NCBI RefSeq assembly: GCF_014656195.1
Contig: NZ_BNBY01000028.1
Coordinates: 1-64,000, forward strand
DNA: 64,000 nucleotides
Reading direction: 5' to 3'
Origin: Kitasatospora xanthocidica
GTDB lineage: Bacteria > Actinomycetota > Actinomycetes > Streptomycetales > Streptomycetaceae
A program made the translations under genes and the position numbers. Under the pieces are notes generated by a model. It did no database searches and had not been told where the DNA came from. It saw only the letters and a program-made list of their open reading frames with translations. Shown piece after piece: positions 18,768 to 28,245 of this stretch (position 1 is its first letter; each line of letters starts with the position of its first letter).

Positions 18768-19859
18768 ATGACCGACACGACCGCGAAGACCCCGAGCCGT
18801 CGCCGCGAGCGCTTCCCCGGCATCTCCACCCGCGCCTGGGAGCACCCGGCGGACCGCTCGGCGCTGGTGGCCCTGCGCAAGCTGTCCGGCTTCGACGACA
18901 TCCTGAAAAAGCTCGCCGGCCTGGTCTCCGAGCGCTCGATCCGGCTGATGTTCCTGGCCACCGCGGTGAAGACCTCCGAGCGGCAGTTCCCCGAGCTCCA
19001 CACCATGGTGCGCGACGCCGCCTACGTGCTCGACCTGGAGCAGGTCCCGGACCTGTACGTGACCCAGGACCCGACGGTCAACGCGTTCACCATCGGCATC
19101 GACACCCCGATCATCGTGGTCACCAGCGGCCTGGTCGAGCTGCTCGACGAGGAGGAGCTGCGCTCGGTCATCGGCCACGAGGTCGGCCACGCGATGTCCG
19201 GCCACGCCGTCTACCGGACGATGCTGATGATCCTCACCAACATCGCCACCCGGATCGCCTGGGTGCCGCTCGGCAACCTGGCGATCATGGCGCTGGTCAC
19301 CGCGCTCAAGGAGTGGTTCCGCAAGGCGGAGCTGTCCAGCGACCGGGCCGGCCTGCTCGCCGGGCAGGACCTCCAGGCATCCATGCGGGCCCTGATGAAG
19401 CTGGCCGGCGGGCACAACCTGGCCGAGATGAACGTCGACGCCTTCCTGGAGCAGGCCGAGGAGTACGAGAAGGCCGGCGACCTGCGCGACGGCGTGCTCA
19501 AGCTGCTCCAGGTGCTGCCGCAGACCCACCCCTTCGCGGTGACCCGGGTCGCCCAGCTGAAGAAGTGGGCGGAGAGCGACGAGTACCGCTCGATCCTGGC
19601 GGGCGCCTACCCGCGCCGCTCGGACGACCGGGACACCTCGGTCGGCGAGCAGTGGAAGGCCGCCGCCGACCACTACACGACCTCGGTGAAGGAGAGCAAG
19701 GACCCGCTGATGGGCCTGCTGCGGGACGTCGCCGGCGGCGCCGCGACCGTGGGCGGCAAGCTCCGCGACACCTTCACCGGCGCCACCAACCGCGGCGGCT
19801 CGAACGGGAACGGGAACGGAAACGGCTCGAACGGGTCCGACGACCGCAGCGGCAGCTGA
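18768..19859 (+). CDS. M48-family zinc metalloprotease
   Basis: A 363-aa Ste24/HtpX-like metallopeptidase. The zinc-binding HEVGH is at about residues 136-140, and a downstream ELSSDRAG segment near residue 188 provides the third ligand in this family. Two hydrophobic segments between them, around residues 150-180, may anchor it in the membrane. The C-terminus ends in a Gly/Asn/Ser repeat tail. HtpX-type proteases degrade misfolded membrane proteins; whether this one does is inferred. The ATG at 18768 has GGAGG at ideal distance. It is plus-strand and convergent with the next gene, sharing a bidirectional terminator. Confidence 0.86.
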   Translation: MTDTTAKTPSRRRERFPGISTRAWEHPADRSALVALRKLSGFDDILKKLAGLVSERSIRLMFLATAVKTSERQFPELHTMVRDAAYVLDLEQVPDLYVTQDPTVNAFTIGIDTPIIVVTSGLVELLDEEELRSVIGHEVGHAMSGHAVYRTMLMILTNIATRIAWVPLGNLAIMALVTALKEWFRKAELSSDRAGLLAGQDLQASMRALMKLAGGHNLAEMNVDAFLEQAEEYEKAGDLRDGVLKLLQVLPQTHPFAVTRVAQLKKWAESDEYRSILAGAYPRRSDDRDTSVGEQWKAAADHYTTSVKESKDPLMGLLRDVAGGAATVGGKLRDTFTGATNRGGSNGNGNGNGSNGSDDRSGS

Positions 19860-19930
19860 ACCCCGGCCGCCGAGCGCGGACACCGGGCGCGGGCTCCGGG
19901 CGCGCGGAGCACCGAACGCCGAACACCGCC

Positions 19931-19964
19931 GACGGCCGGTGACCCACCCGGGTCACCGGCCGTC
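19931..19964. terminator. Bidirectional terminator after the M48 gene
   Basis: A perfect 15-bp stem (GACGGCCGGTGACCC paired with GGGTCACCGGCCGTC) and a four-base loop, between two convergent genes. Confidence 0.8.
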
Positions 19965-20029
19965 CGGCCACCCAGCCATCCGAGTCGTCCGAGCCCCCTC
20001 AACCTCCGCCGGCGCGGCGGCCCCGGCCC

Positions 20030-21091
20030 TCAGCTCCCCGCCAGCACCCCGCACACCTGCCACCCGGGCCGGGCGTGGTTGCCGGGGTCGACCGCCGTCG
20101 GCGGCGCGACCACGGTGCCCTGCGCGGTGGCCAGCACCGGCTGCAGGAAGCCCGCCATCGAGGTGCCGCAGGGCTCCGGCCCGGCCTGCAGCACCGAGTC
20201 CACCAGCCGCAGCTGCGCCGAGGCCAGGTCGACCCGGTCGAACTGGAAGGTCAGCTGCCGCCGCACGGTCTCCAGGGTGACCGGCGCTCCGGCCGGGGCT
20301 CCGGCCGGCTTCAGCGCGTAGACGAAGGTGTGGTCGGTGGTGATCTGCAGCGTCCCGCTGTCCGCCTCGTCGATCCTCATCGCGCCGGCCACCTTGACGG
20401 TGTCCGAGGCCAGCGCGACCTGGGCCGGGTCGAAGCGGACCAGCCAGCCGGTCACCGCGTGGTGCCGGTCGTCCACCGGCTGGGTCACGCCCGCGTCGAA
20501 CTCCGCCTGCTCACCGGGCGTGACGAAGGCCCGGACGTCCGCGGTGGCGCCCCGGACCAGGGCGGTCGGGGCCAGCGAGGAGGCGACCAGGTAGCGCTGG
20601 ACGGTGTCGAGCGCCTTGGTCACCTCGACCCGGCCGAAGTGCTCGGTGGCCGCCCCGGTCGGGGTGTTCAGCCCGAGCGTGCCGTCCCCGTACCCGGGTG
20701 GCAGGGCGGCGAAGGGGTTCGCCGGGTCGGCGACCGGGCGGACGGCCGAAGCCGGGCTCAACGCGACCAGACTGACGGTCAGTTGGCTTCCTTCGGGCCG
20801 GGCCGGGATCCCCTTCGGCGAGCTGATCCCGAAGTACACCGCGGCCCCGAAGGCGAACAGGATGAGCAGCAGCAGGGCGAGCGCCTGGCGCGGGACGCTG
20901 CCCAGCGGGCCGAGCCGTACCCGCTGCCGGGTCGCCTTGCCGAAGGAGCCCGCCAGCCGCTCCCGGGCGGACAGCTCCTGGATCCGGGCAGCCCGGACGA
21001 ACGATTCGTCGAACACGACGGACCGGAATTCGTCCTCGTTGCCGGAACCGCCCTCGGGCGGACCCTCAGGAGGCTCTCGCGGGTCACCCAT
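20030..21091 (-). CDS. Bitopic membrane protein with VVFDESFVR signature
   Basis: A 353-aa protein. The cytoplasmic N-terminus contains the signature DEFRSVVFDESFVRAA near residues 20-36, then one transmembrane helix near residue 75-95. The large extracytoplasmic domain (about 100-353) looks like a mixed alpha/beta receptor or TcpC/VirB8-like fold. The neighbouring gene at 21282 carries the same signature. From memory, S. coelicolor has two adjacent genes here, one of which (SCO2584) was reported in the spore-wall synthesising complex with the Mre proteins; homology is suggested by position only. ATG 21091 was chosen as the last start before the signature; the longer frame is low-complexity. 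Confidence 0.7.
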   Translation of the reverse strand: MGDPREPPEGPPEGGSGNEDEFRSVVFDESFVRAARIQELSARERLAGSFGKATRQRVRLGPLGSVPRQALALLLLILFAFGAAVYFGISSPKGIPARPEGSQLTVSLVALSPASAVRPVADPANPFAALPPGYGDGTLGLNTPTGAATEHFGRVEVTKALDTVQRYLVASSLAPTALVRGATADVRAFVTPGEQAEFDAGVTQPVDDRHHAVTGWLVRFDPAQVALASDTVKVAGAMRIDEADSGTLQITTDHTFVYALKPAGAPAGAPVTLETVRRQLTFQFDRVDLASAQLRLVDSVLQAGPEPCGTSMAGFLQPVLATAQGTVVAPPTAVDPGNHARPGWQVCGVLAGS

Positions 21092-21281
21092 AACACCAGG
21101 GTAGGCGGACACCCGCGCCGCCACGAGGGTCCTCGCACAGATTCCCGGGGACGCTCCGTGACCACCCGCCGGGGGCCCGCACCGCACCGCCGCCCGACCG
21201 CCCTCCGACTGCCACCCGACCGGCGGCACCCGGGGCAGCCGCAGCCGGTCCGGGGCCGGTCCGGGGCCGGTCCGGGCCGGT

Positions 21282-21866
21282 CTAGCCGGCGGGTGCGGTG
21301 ACCACCAGCGGCGGCTCGGCCGGGACGGGACGCTGGTCCACCCCGGCGCTGCTGCTGCCGGACTCCGGTCTGCGCGACGTGCCCGAGGAGCCGCCCACGC
21401 CCTGGGAGATCGCCGCGACCGCCACCGCGACCAGGCTCACGCCCATGATCACGGCGAGCACCCAGGCCACCGGCCGGTGCCAGCGCTGCTGGGCCACGTA
21501 CCGGCCGCGGGCGCGCACCGGGTCGTAGCCGCGCCGCCACCGGCGTCGGCCGGGTCGGTCGACCGCCCGGCCCGGTCCCGACCAGGGGTCGGGGTAGAGG
21601 TGGTCCGCGTCGAGTCCGGTCGGGTACGGGCGCAGCTCCAGCGGCAGCCCGTCACCGGCCGAGACGTCATAGCTCCAGCCCGGGCCCGCGCTGTCCGACT
21701 CGAACCGGGCCTCGGCGGCGGCGAGTTGCCGCTCCTTGGCGGTCGGCTCGTGCACGGCGGCGGACCGGACGAAGGCCTCATCGAAGACCACGGTGGCGAA
21801 CTCGTCGTCCGCACCACCGTGGTCGGCGCCGTCGGGGTACGGCAAGCCCCCCACATCCTCAGCCAC
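21282..21866 (-). CDS. Bitopic membrane protein with VVFDEAFVR signature
   Basis: A 194-aa protein starting at GTG 21866. Residues about 20-50 hold ATVVFDEAFVRSA followed by a charged helix, the same signature as the adjacent 353-aa protein. A Trp/Arg-rich juxtamembrane region precedes one transmembrane helix near residue 135-155, and the outside tail is a short Ser/Pro-rich segment. The two genes are 190 nt apart on one strand and probably arose by duplication of the cytoplasmic module. Its role is unknown; a link to sporulation wall synthesis is a guess from synteny. Confidence 0.68.
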   Translation of the reverse strand: MAEDVGGLPYPDGADHGGADDEFATVVFDEAFVRSAAVHEPTAKERQLAAAEARFESDSAGPGWSYDVSAGDGLPLELRPYPTGLDADHLYPDPWSGPGRAVDRPGRRRWRRGYDPVRARGRYVAQQRWHRPVAWVLAVIMGVSLVAVAVAAISQGVGGSSGTSRRPESGSSSAGVDQRPVPAEPPLVVTAPAG

Positions 21867-21955
21867 GGATTCAGCGTATTACCGGTCGGGCGTTTTGTCT
21901 GTGGCTCCCGGCAGTTGGTCCGTCACACGTGTGACGGACGGCCCGCGGCGACGGC

Positions 21956-23278
21956 TCAGCGGGCGTCCTGGGTGCCACCGACGGTCTGCGTCGCCTCGCC
22001 CCGCACGTGCCCGTCACCGGTGACGATGTACTTGGTGCTGGTCAGCTCCGGCAGGCCCATCGGGCCGCGGGCGTGCAGCTTCTGGGTGGAGATGCCGATC
22101 TCCGCGCCGAAGCCGAACTCGCCGCCGTCGGTGAACCGGGTGGAGGCGTTGACGGCCACCGTGGTCGAGTCGACCAGTTGGGTGAAGCGGCGGGCGGCGG
22201 CCTGCGAGGTGGTGACGATCGCCTCGGTGTGGCCGGAGGACCAGCGGCGGATGTGCGCGACGGCGGCCTCCAGCGAGGGCACCACGGCCGCGGCCAGGTC
22301 CAGCGAGAGGTACTCGGCGCCCCAGTCCTCGTCGGTCGCGGGCAGCACGGTGGCCGGGCCGCCCTCGGCGGCCTTGAGCACCGCCTCGTCGCCGTGCACG
22401 GTCACCCCGGCCCCGGCCAGGGCGGCCAGCGCGAGCGGCAGGAAGGCGTCCGCGACGTCCTGGTGGACCAGCAGCGTCTCGGCCGCGTTGCAGACGCTGA
22501 CCCGCTGCGCCTTGGAGTTCAGCAGGATGCCGACGGCCATCGCGAGGTCGGTCTCGGCGTCCACGTACACGTGGCAGTTGCCGGTGCCGGTCTCGATCAC
22601 CGGGACGGTCGAGCCCTCGACGACGGTGCGGATCAGCGAGGCGCCGCCGCGCGGGATCAGCACGTCGACGAGGCCGCGGGCGCGCATCAGCTCCTGCACG
22701 GACTCCCGGCTCTCCCCCGGCACCAGCTGGATCACGTCGGCGGGCAGCCCGGCCGCGACGACGGCGTCCCGCAGGACGGCGACCAGCGCGGTGTTGGAGC
22801 GGTAGGCCGAGGCCGAGCCGCGCAGCAGCACCGCGTTGCCGGACTTGAGGCAGAGCGCGGCGGCGTCGGCGGTGACGTTCGGGCGGGCCTCGTAGATGAT
22901 CCCGACCACGCCGAGCGGCACCCGCACCTGCCGCACGTCCAGGCCGTTCGGCAGGGTGTAGCCGCGCACCACCTCGCCGACCGGGTCGGGCAGGCCGGCC
23001 ACGTCGCGCACGTCGGAGGCGATCGCGGCGACCCGCTCGTCGGTCAGCGTCAGCCGGTCGATCACCGACTCGGCCGTCCCGGCCTCCCGGGCCCGGGCGA
23101 CGTCCTCGGCGTTGGCCGCGACGATCTCGGCACTGCGGGCCACCAGCGCGTCCGCGATCGCCACCAGCGCGGCGTCCTTCGCCTTGCGCGGCAGCGGGGC
23201 GAGCGCGGCGGCGGCCTCCCGGGCTCGGCGCGCTACGGCGAGGACGGGGCTGTCGGCGGTGGCGAGGTCGCTGGTCAT
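21956..23278 (-). CDS. proA: Glutamate-5-semialdehyde dehydrogenase (gamma-glutamyl phosphate reductase)
   Basis: A 440-aa enzyme that reduces gamma-glutamyl phosphate with NADPH in proline synthesis. The catalytic cysteine lies in [12 protein letters not shown] near residue 262. The conserved [14 protein letters not shown] and [13 protein letters not shown] segments are present, and length is normal. ATG 23278 fits the family. The partner proB lies 1 kb upstream on the same strand, separated by a small conserved gene and an inverted-repeat element, so the classical pair is loosened but kept in order. Confidence 0.97.
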   Translation of the reverse strand: MTSDLATADSPVLAVARRAREAAAALAPLPRKAKDAALVAIADALVARSAEIVAANAEDVARAREAGTAESVIDRLTLTDERVAAIASDVRDVAGLPDPVGEVVRGYTLPNGLDVRQVRVPLGVVGIIYEARPNVTADAAALCLKSGNAVLLRGSASAYRSNTALVAVLRDAVVAAGLPADVIQLVPGESRESVQELMRARGLVDVLIPRGGASLIRTVVEGSTVPVIETGTGNCHVYVDAETDLAMAVGILLNSKAQRVSVCNAAETLLVHQDVADAFLPLALAALAGAGVTVHGDEAVLKAAEGGPATVLPATDEDWGAEYLSLDLAAAVVPSLEAAVAHIRRWSSGHTEAIVTTSQAAARRFTQLVDSTTVAVNASTRFTDGGEFGFGAEIGISTQKLHARGPMGLPELTSTKYIVTGDGHVRGEATQTVGGTQDAR

Positions 23279-23418
23279 GCCGCCAAGGGTAGCGACTGCG
23301 CCCGCCCCGCCGATCCCCTATTTCGCCCGGTGAGACACCGTCCGGGCGCACGTCCGGGCGCACGTCCGGGCGCACCCCTCAGAACGACGCACCCCGCGCG
23401 GTACGGGTGCGCCCCGCC

Positions 23419-23943
23419 TCAGTACGGGTGCACCCCGCCCAGGTGCGGCGGCGGATCGCCGAAGCCCTCCGCCACCCGCTTGTGGTACGTCGCCCGGTCG
23501 ACCACCTCCAGCCCGACGATCTCCCACGGCGGCAGCTTGGCGGTGACCTTGTGCTCGCCCCAGAGCCGCAGCGCTATGGCCGCCGCGTCGTGCAGGTCCC
23601 GGGCCTGTTCCCAGTACCGGATCTCGGCGTGGTCGGCCGCGTAGCGGGCGGTCAGGAAGAACGAGTGGTCGTGCGCCAGCCGTTCCAGTGAGGCGCGCAG
23701 CGCGGACAGCGGGGTGACCTGCCCGGCCACGCTCAGCACCACGTGCCACAGCCGTGCCTGCTCGGGCACGGTGGGCGGGTCCGCCGCGTCGGCGCGCTGG
23801 GGCCGTGGCCTGCGCGTCCCGCCCGGTCCCTGGGGCGGCGGACCGGCCGGCTCGGCGGGGCCGTCCCCGCGTCCGCCGTCGATGCTGGTCAGCCGCCGGC
23901 CCGCCGTCCCTCCGGTCAGCGCTGCCTCGCGCCTGCGTTCCAC
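23419..23943 (-). CDS. Conserved hypothetical protein between proA and proB
   Basis: A 174-aa protein. The first 70 residues are disordered and Gly/Pro/Arg-rich; the last 105 form a compact alpha/beta domain from ARLWHVVLSVAGQVTPL to EIVGLEVVDRATYHKR. GTG 23943 is chosen because AGGAGG sits six nucleotides upstream. A GTG at 24222 would give 267 aa but would run through a MITE-like element and has weaker support. From memory, Streptomyces genomes keep a small gene here between proA and proB. No motif reveals a function. Confidence 0.7.
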   Translation of the reverse strand: MERRREAALTGGTAGRRLTSIDGGRGDGPAEPAGPPPQGPGGTRRPRPQRADAADPPTVPEQARLWHVVLSVAGQVTPLSALRASLERLAHDHSFFLTARYAADHAEIRYWEQARDLHDAAAIALRLWGEHKVTAKLPPWEIVGLEVVDRATYHKRVAEGFGDPPPHLGGVHPY

Positions 23944-24108
23944 CGGCGGCCTCCTGTTCGGCGATCTCGTGTCGTCCCCACCGGCCCCGCCGGCCCTCGG
24001 CCGACCGGTCCGGCTGCGCCCCTCCTCGCCCGTGGCCGGGCCGCTCCGGGTACGGAGCGGCCCGCCGTCCGCGCTGCGCCGCTCGGCCGGCGGCCGGTGC
24101 CGGCCCCT

Positions 24109-24271
24109 GGGGCCTGTCTCTCGGGTCCTTGCCGGGCCCGCGACGCCAGGGCACGCACCTCGCCGCGTTGTCGTCGGTCGCCGATGCTCCGCATGGACTC
24201 CCTCCTCCGCCTTGCGATGCACGCACCCTGACGCCGCGGCCTGATCCGACGAAACCCAAGAGACAGGCCCC
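24109..24271. mobile_element. 163-bp inverted-repeat element (MITE or IS remnant)
   Basis: The ends are inverted repeats GGGGCCTGTCTCT (24109-24121) and AGAGACAGGCCCC (24259-24271). Extending inward, 17 of 18 bases match (GGGGCCTGTCTCTYGGGT). There is no room for a transposase. The interior holds a GGAGGAGGGAGTCC ribosome-site-like run before an ATG (24194) on the minus strand. It resembles ends of IS5-like elements I recall from streptomycetes. No target-site duplication was recognised. It lies 7 bp past the proB stop. Confidence 0.55.
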
Positions 24272-24278
24272 GGGTCGG

Positions 24279-25415
24279 TCAGCCGCGCAGAACGACCAGG
24301 TCGTCGCGGTGGACGACCTCGCGCTCGTACGCGGCGCCGAACTCCTGGGCCAGGTCGCGGGTGGACCGGCCGAGCAGGCGGGGCAACTCCCTCGCATCAA
24401 AGTTGACCAGTCCGCGAGCCACGATGTGGCCGTTTTCACCAAGAAGGTCCACCGGATCACCCGCGGCGAACTCCCCGTCGACCTTGGTGACCCCGGCCGG
24501 CAGCAGCGAGGCACCGCCGGAGACGACCGCGTCGACGGCGCCCGCGTCCAGGTGCAGGGCGCCGCGCGGGCTGCTGGCGTGGGCCAGCCAGAGCATCCGG
24601 TCGGAGGTGCGGGCGCCGGTGCGCAGGAAGAGGGTGCCGGTGGGGCGGCCGGCCAGCGCGTCGGCGGCGTGGCTGGCGGCGGTGAGCACCACGGGGATGC
24701 CGGCGCCGGTGGCGATCCGGGCCGCCTCGACCTTGGTGACCATGCCGCCGGTGCCGACCCCGGCCTTGCCGGCGCTGCCGATCTCGATGCCGTCGAGGTC
24801 GTGCGGGCCGCCGACCCGGGCGATCCGGCTGGTGCCGGGCCGGGAGGGGTCGCCGTCGTACAGGCCGTCGACGTCGGAGAGCAGCACCAGCAGGTCGGCC
24901 CGGACGAGGTGGGCGACCAGGGCGGCGAGCCGGTCGTTGTCGCCGAACTTGATTTCGGCGGTGGCGACGGTGTCGTTCTCGTTGACGACCGGCATCGCGC
25001 CCATCGCCAGCAGCTGGTCCAGGGTGCGGTAGGCGTTGCGGTAGTGGGCGCGGCGGCTGGCGTCCTCGGCGGTGAGCAGCACCTGGCCGACCCGGATGCC
25101 GTACCGGGCGAAGGAGGCGGTGTACCGGGCGACGAGCAGGCCCTGGCCGACGCTGGCGGCGGCCTGCTGGCGGGCCAGGTCCTTGGGCCGCTTGTCGAGG
25201 CCGAGCGGGGCGAGTCCGGCGGCGATGGCACCGGAGGAGACGAGGACGACCTCCGGGGCGTCGGGGCGGCTGCGCACCTTGGCGAGCGCGTCCACCAGGG
25301 CGTCGACGCGGTCGGCGTCCAGGCCGCCGGCCGCCGTGGTGAGTGAGGAGGAGCCGACCTTGACCACGATCCGCCGTGCGGTCAGCACCTCCTCCCGCAG
25401 AGAGTCCTGGCTCAT
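24279..25415 (-). CDS. proB: Glutamate 5-kinase
   Basis: A 378-aa enzyme that phosphorylates glutamate in the first step of proline synthesis. The N-terminal amino-acid-kinase domain (1-260) shows VVKVGSSSLT, SSGAIAAG and VVNENDTV. The C-terminal PUA domain (about 285-375) is present, as in feedback-regulated bacterial enzymes. ATG 25415 precedes MSQDSLREE. It is the upstream partner of proA. From memory, obg-proB-proA is the usual streptomycete order; here a plus-strand lipoprotein gene separates proB from obg. Confidence 0.97.
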   Translation of the reverse strand: MSQDSLREEVLTARRIVVKVGSSSLTTAAGGLDADRVDALVDALAKVRSRPDAPEVVLVSSGAIAAGLAPLGLDKRPKDLARQQAAASVGQGLLVARYTASFARYGIRVGQVLLTAEDASRRAHYRNAYRTLDQLLAMGAMPVVNENDTVATAEIKFGDNDRLAALVAHLVRADLLVLLSDVDGLYDGDPSRPGTSRIARVGGPHDLDGIEIGSAGKAGVGTGGMVTKVEAARIATGAGIPVVLTAASHAADALAGRPTGTLFLRTGARTSDRMLWLAHASSPRGALHLDAGAVDAVVSGGASLLPAGVTKVDGEFAAGDPVDLLGENGHIVARGLVNFDARELPRLLGRSTRDLAQEFGAAYEREVVHRDDLVVLRG

Positions 25416-25728
25416 CTCGCTGTACGCCCTTCCGGTGTGGTGCGGGTACGGCGGACCCTGGCCCGGCCGTCACCCCCGAAATCTACGCGATTCGCGCAGG
25501 TCCCCCGCGGTCGTTTCACCGGCTGGACCCGACCTGGTCACGGACGTGCCACAGCCCGTACGGCAATCCGGATGGCTGGTATGGTCCCTGACCGAAAGCC
25601 AGATCGGGGGACGGCTTCTTGCCCGCTGGACCCATTTCGTCTTCGACCCTTCCTGTCACGAGAGGGCGGCGCCGCACTGGGCAGGCCGGCAACGGTTCGC
25701 GGCCGCGCGCCCGGGAGAAAAGCGCATC
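25416..25728. promoter_or_regulatory. 313-bp divergent spacer between proB and the lipoprotein gene
   Basis: Must contain promoters for both genes. A -10-like TATGGT on the plus strand lies at 25580-25585 in a locally AT-richer patch. No -35 or palindromic operator was convincing. No additional gene is supported. Confidence 0.4.
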
Positions 25729-26520
25729 ATGCGTTCGTACACCACCAAGCTGACCGTCGCCGCCCTGGCGGCGGCCACCGCCCTGTCCCTCGCGGCCTGC
25801 GGCCCGGACAACGCGGACACCCCGGCCGGGACCGGTGGCGCCACCGGCGCCGCTCCCGCCCCGACCACCGGCGGCCCGGGCGCCACCGCGGGGGGCGCGG
25901 CCGGCGGTTCGACCGCCGCCCCGACGGGCGGGGCCACCGGGGGCGCGACGGGCGGCGCCGCCACGGGCGGGGCCACTGGAGGCACGGCCACCCCCGGTGC
26001 CACGGGCGGTGCCGGTACGGCCGGCGCCGCGGGCGGCGGTGCGGGCGGCGGCAAGCTGCCGCAGGCCGGCACCTCGGTGAAGTTCGGCCAGCCCGCCACC
26101 GTGGACTTCGCCGACAAGACCTTCAACGCCGCCGCCAAGCTGGAGATCACCGTCACCGGTGTCGTCCCGGGCTCCGTCAAGGACCTCCAGGACGCCAAGG
26201 CCTCCACCGCGGGTCTGGACGGCCGTGCGCTGTTCTACGTCAGCTGGACCATGAAGAACATGTCGGACGCGAAGCTGACCTTCGCCGCCCCGAACTCCAA
26301 GTTCAAGGTCTACGACGCCGCCGGCAACCTCGGGATGTTCGCCAACTCGGCCGCCAACCCGGTCGCCAAGTGCAACACCCCGAGCTTCTCGGGTGCCACC
26401 AAGGGCGTCGAGTTCAAGGGCTGCGACATCGTCAGCTTCCAGGCCGGCGCCACCCCGGTGATGGTCGGCTACGGCGACTCGACCGACATCAGCAAGGTCC
26501 AGGCCGCCTGGACCAAGTGA
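25729..26520 (+). CDS. Secreted lipoprotein with Gly/Ala/Thr linker
   Basis: A 263-aa predicted lipoprotein. The signal peptide ends in the lipobox LAAC with Cys24. A low-complexity Gly/Ala/Thr/Pro linker follows to about residue 115. The C-terminal domain (about 120-263) has a beta-rich pattern with two cysteines around 220-235 (CNTPSF and GCDIVSF) likely to form a disulfide. It resembles small actinobacterial DUF4352-like surface lipoproteins, but I cannot assign it. ATG 25729 is preceded by GGGAGAA. It is plus-strand between minus-strand core genes, suggesting insertion. It ends at a 20-bp terminator shared with obg. Confidence 0.8.
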   Translation: MRSYTTKLTVAALAAATALSLAACGPDNADTPAGTGGATGAAPAPTTGGPGATAGGAAGGSTAAPTGGATGGATGGAATGGATGGTATPGATGGAGTAGAAGGGAGGGKLPQAGTSVKFGQPATVDFADKTFNAAAKLEITVTGVVPGSVKDLQDAKASTAGLDGRALFYVSWTMKNMSDAKLTFAAPNSKFKVYDAAGNLGMFANSAANPVAKCNTPSFSGATKGVEFKGCDIVSFQAGATPVMVGYGDSTDISKVQAAWTK

Positions 26521-26542
26521 TGCCCGGTCACCCCTGAGCACG

Positions 26543-26586
26543 ACGAACGGCCCCCGCCACCTGTCGAGGTGGCGGGGGCCGTTCGT
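26543..26586. terminator. Bidirectional terminator, lipoprotein gene / obg
   Basis: A perfect 20-bp stem (26543-26562 with 26567-26586) and a GTCG loop, placed symmetrically between the convergent stops at 26520 and 26646. Confidence 0.88.
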
Positions 26587-26645
26587 CACACCGGAGCTGT
26601 TCGCGTCAGCGGGCTCCGGATCCAGCGGACCCGGTCCGAGCGCGC

Positions 26646-28124
26646 TCAGTCCTCGTCGTCGTCGCCCTCGATGGCGGCCTGGCGGCCGCTGGACAGCGCC
26701 TCGAAGGCGAGGAACTCGGCCTCGGCCGCGTCCCGGCCCTTCTGCTTCTCGCGGCGGCGGTCGACCGCCGGGCGCTGGGTCTCCATCCGGTGGTCCTCAC
26801 CGCGGCGGCCGAGCATCTCGGCGCCGGCGGCCATGGTCGGCTCCCAGTCGAAGACGACGGCGTTCTCGTCCGGGCCGATGATGACGGTGTCGCCCTCGTG
26901 CGCCCCGACCTTCCAGAGCTTCTCCTCGACACCGAGACGGGCCAGCCGGTCGGCGAGGTAGCCGACGGCCTCGTCGTTGGAGAAGTCGGTCTGGCGGACC
27001 CAGCGCTCCGGCTTGACGCCGCGGATGCGGAAGGCGCCGTCCTCCTCGGTGATGGTGAAGCCCTCGTCGTCGACGGCCTTGGGCCGCAGCACGATCCGGG
27101 TGGACTCCTCGGCCGGCTTGGCGGCGCGCGCCTCGCCGACGATCCCGGCCAGCGCGAAGCTCAGCTCGCGCAGGCCCTTGCGGGAGGCGGCGGAGACCTC
27201 GAACACCCGGTAGCCGCGCTCCTCCAGGGAGGCGCGGGTGAGGTCGGCGATGTCCTGGCCGTCCGGCACGTCGATCTTGTTGAGCGCGACCAGGCGCGGG
27301 CGGTCGTCCAGGCCGCCGTACTCGGAGAGCTCGGCCTCGATGGTCTCCAGGTCGGTCAGCGGGTCGCGGCCGGGCTCCAGGGTGGCGCAGTCCAGCACGT
27401 GCACCAGCACCGAACAGCGCTCGACGTGCCGCAGGAACTCCAGGCCCAGGCCACGGCCCTGGCTGGCGCCCGGGATCAGGCCGGGGACATCGGCGATGGT
27501 GTAGACGGTGTCGCCCGCGGTGACCACGCCCAGGTTGGGGATCAGGGTGGTGAACGGGTAGTCCGCGATCTTCGGCTTGGCGGCGGAGAGCACCGAGATC
27601 AGCGAGGACTTGCCGGCGCTCGGGTAGCCCACCAGGGCCACGTCGGCGACGGACTTGAGCTCCATCACGATGTCGCGGGCCTCGCCGGGCTCGCCGAGCA
27701 GCGCGAAGCCGGGCGCCTTGCGGCGGGCCGAGGCCAGCGCGGCGTTGCCGAGGCCGCCGCGGCCGCCCTGGGCGGCGACGAAGCTGGTGCCGTGCCCGAC
27801 CAGGTCGGCCAGCACGTTGCCGGCGCGGTCCAGCACCACGGTGCCGTCCGGCACGATCAGGACGAGGTCGCCGCCGTCCGCGCCGGTGCGGTTGCCGCCG
27901 GCGCCGGGCTTGCCGTTGGTGGCCTTGCGCTTGGGCGAGTGGTGGTACTCGAGCAGGGTGGTGACCTGCGAGTCCACGGTGAGGATGACGCTGCCGCCCT
28001 CCCCACCGTTGCCGCCGTCCGGGCCGCCGAGCGGCTTGAACTTCTCGCGGTGCACGGAGGCGCAGCCGTGGCCCCCGTTACCCGCGGCGACGTGAAGTTC
28101 GACGCGGTCCACGAAGGTGGTCAT
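26646..28124 (-). CDS. obg: Obg/CgtA GTPase
   Basis: A 492-aa essential GTPase in 50S assembly and, in Streptomyces, in control of the onset of development. The Gly-rich Obg fold covers about 1-158. The G domain holds GYPSAGKSS (G1), DVPGL (G3) and NKIDV (G4). The C-terminal OCT domain follows at about 345-430, then an acidic tail. ATG 28124 has GGAGG upstream. It lies 121 nt after rpmA on the same strand; rplU-rpmA-obg is a widespread operon that couples the GTPase to large-subunit proteins. Confidence 0.97.
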   Translation of the reverse strand: MTTFVDRVELHVAAGNGGHGCASVHREKFKPLGGPDGGNGGEGGSVILTVDSQVTTLLEYHHSPKRKATNGKPGAGGNRTGADGGDLVLIVPDGTVVLDRAGNVLADLVGHGTSFVAAQGGRGGLGNAALASARRKAPGFALLGEPGEARDIVMELKSVADVALVGYPSAGKSSLISVLSAAKPKIADYPFTTLIPNLGVVTAGDTVYTIADVPGLIPGASQGRGLGLEFLRHVERCSVLVHVLDCATLEPGRDPLTDLETIEAELSEYGGLDDRPRLVALNKIDVPDGQDIADLTRASLEERGYRVFEVSAASRKGLRELSFALAGIVGEARAAKPAEESTRIVLRPKAVDDEGFTITEEDGAFRIRGVKPERWVRQTDFSNDEAVGYLADRLARLGVEEKLWKVGAHEGDTVIIGPDENAVVFDWEPTMAAGAEMLGRRGEDHRMETQRPAVDRRREKQKGRDAAEAEFLAFEALSSGRQAAIEGDDDED

Positions 28125-28245
28125 GGGTGTGCCTCCAGTGCGCGAGAGTCTGCTTGCTACCTGCGTAAAGCGTGAAGGGTGGACCGGAGAATTCCGGCCC
28201 ACCCCTCACTGTGAGTCGTCACACGACTCGGGAGTCCGCGGGGAC

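Noticed and set aside
23916-24194. 92-codon frame starting at a strong ribosome site inside the 163-bp element
   Set aside because: The site lies within the inverted-repeat element, and the product after leaving it is Pro/Arg/Gly low-complexity. It is probably a by-product of the insertion.
24259-24267. AAGAGACAG-like bases resembling the Tn5 mosaic end
   Set aside because: Only about nine bases match, and they belong to a longer native inverted repeat (GGGGCCTGTCTCT), so a library-adapter or Tn5 origin is not supported.
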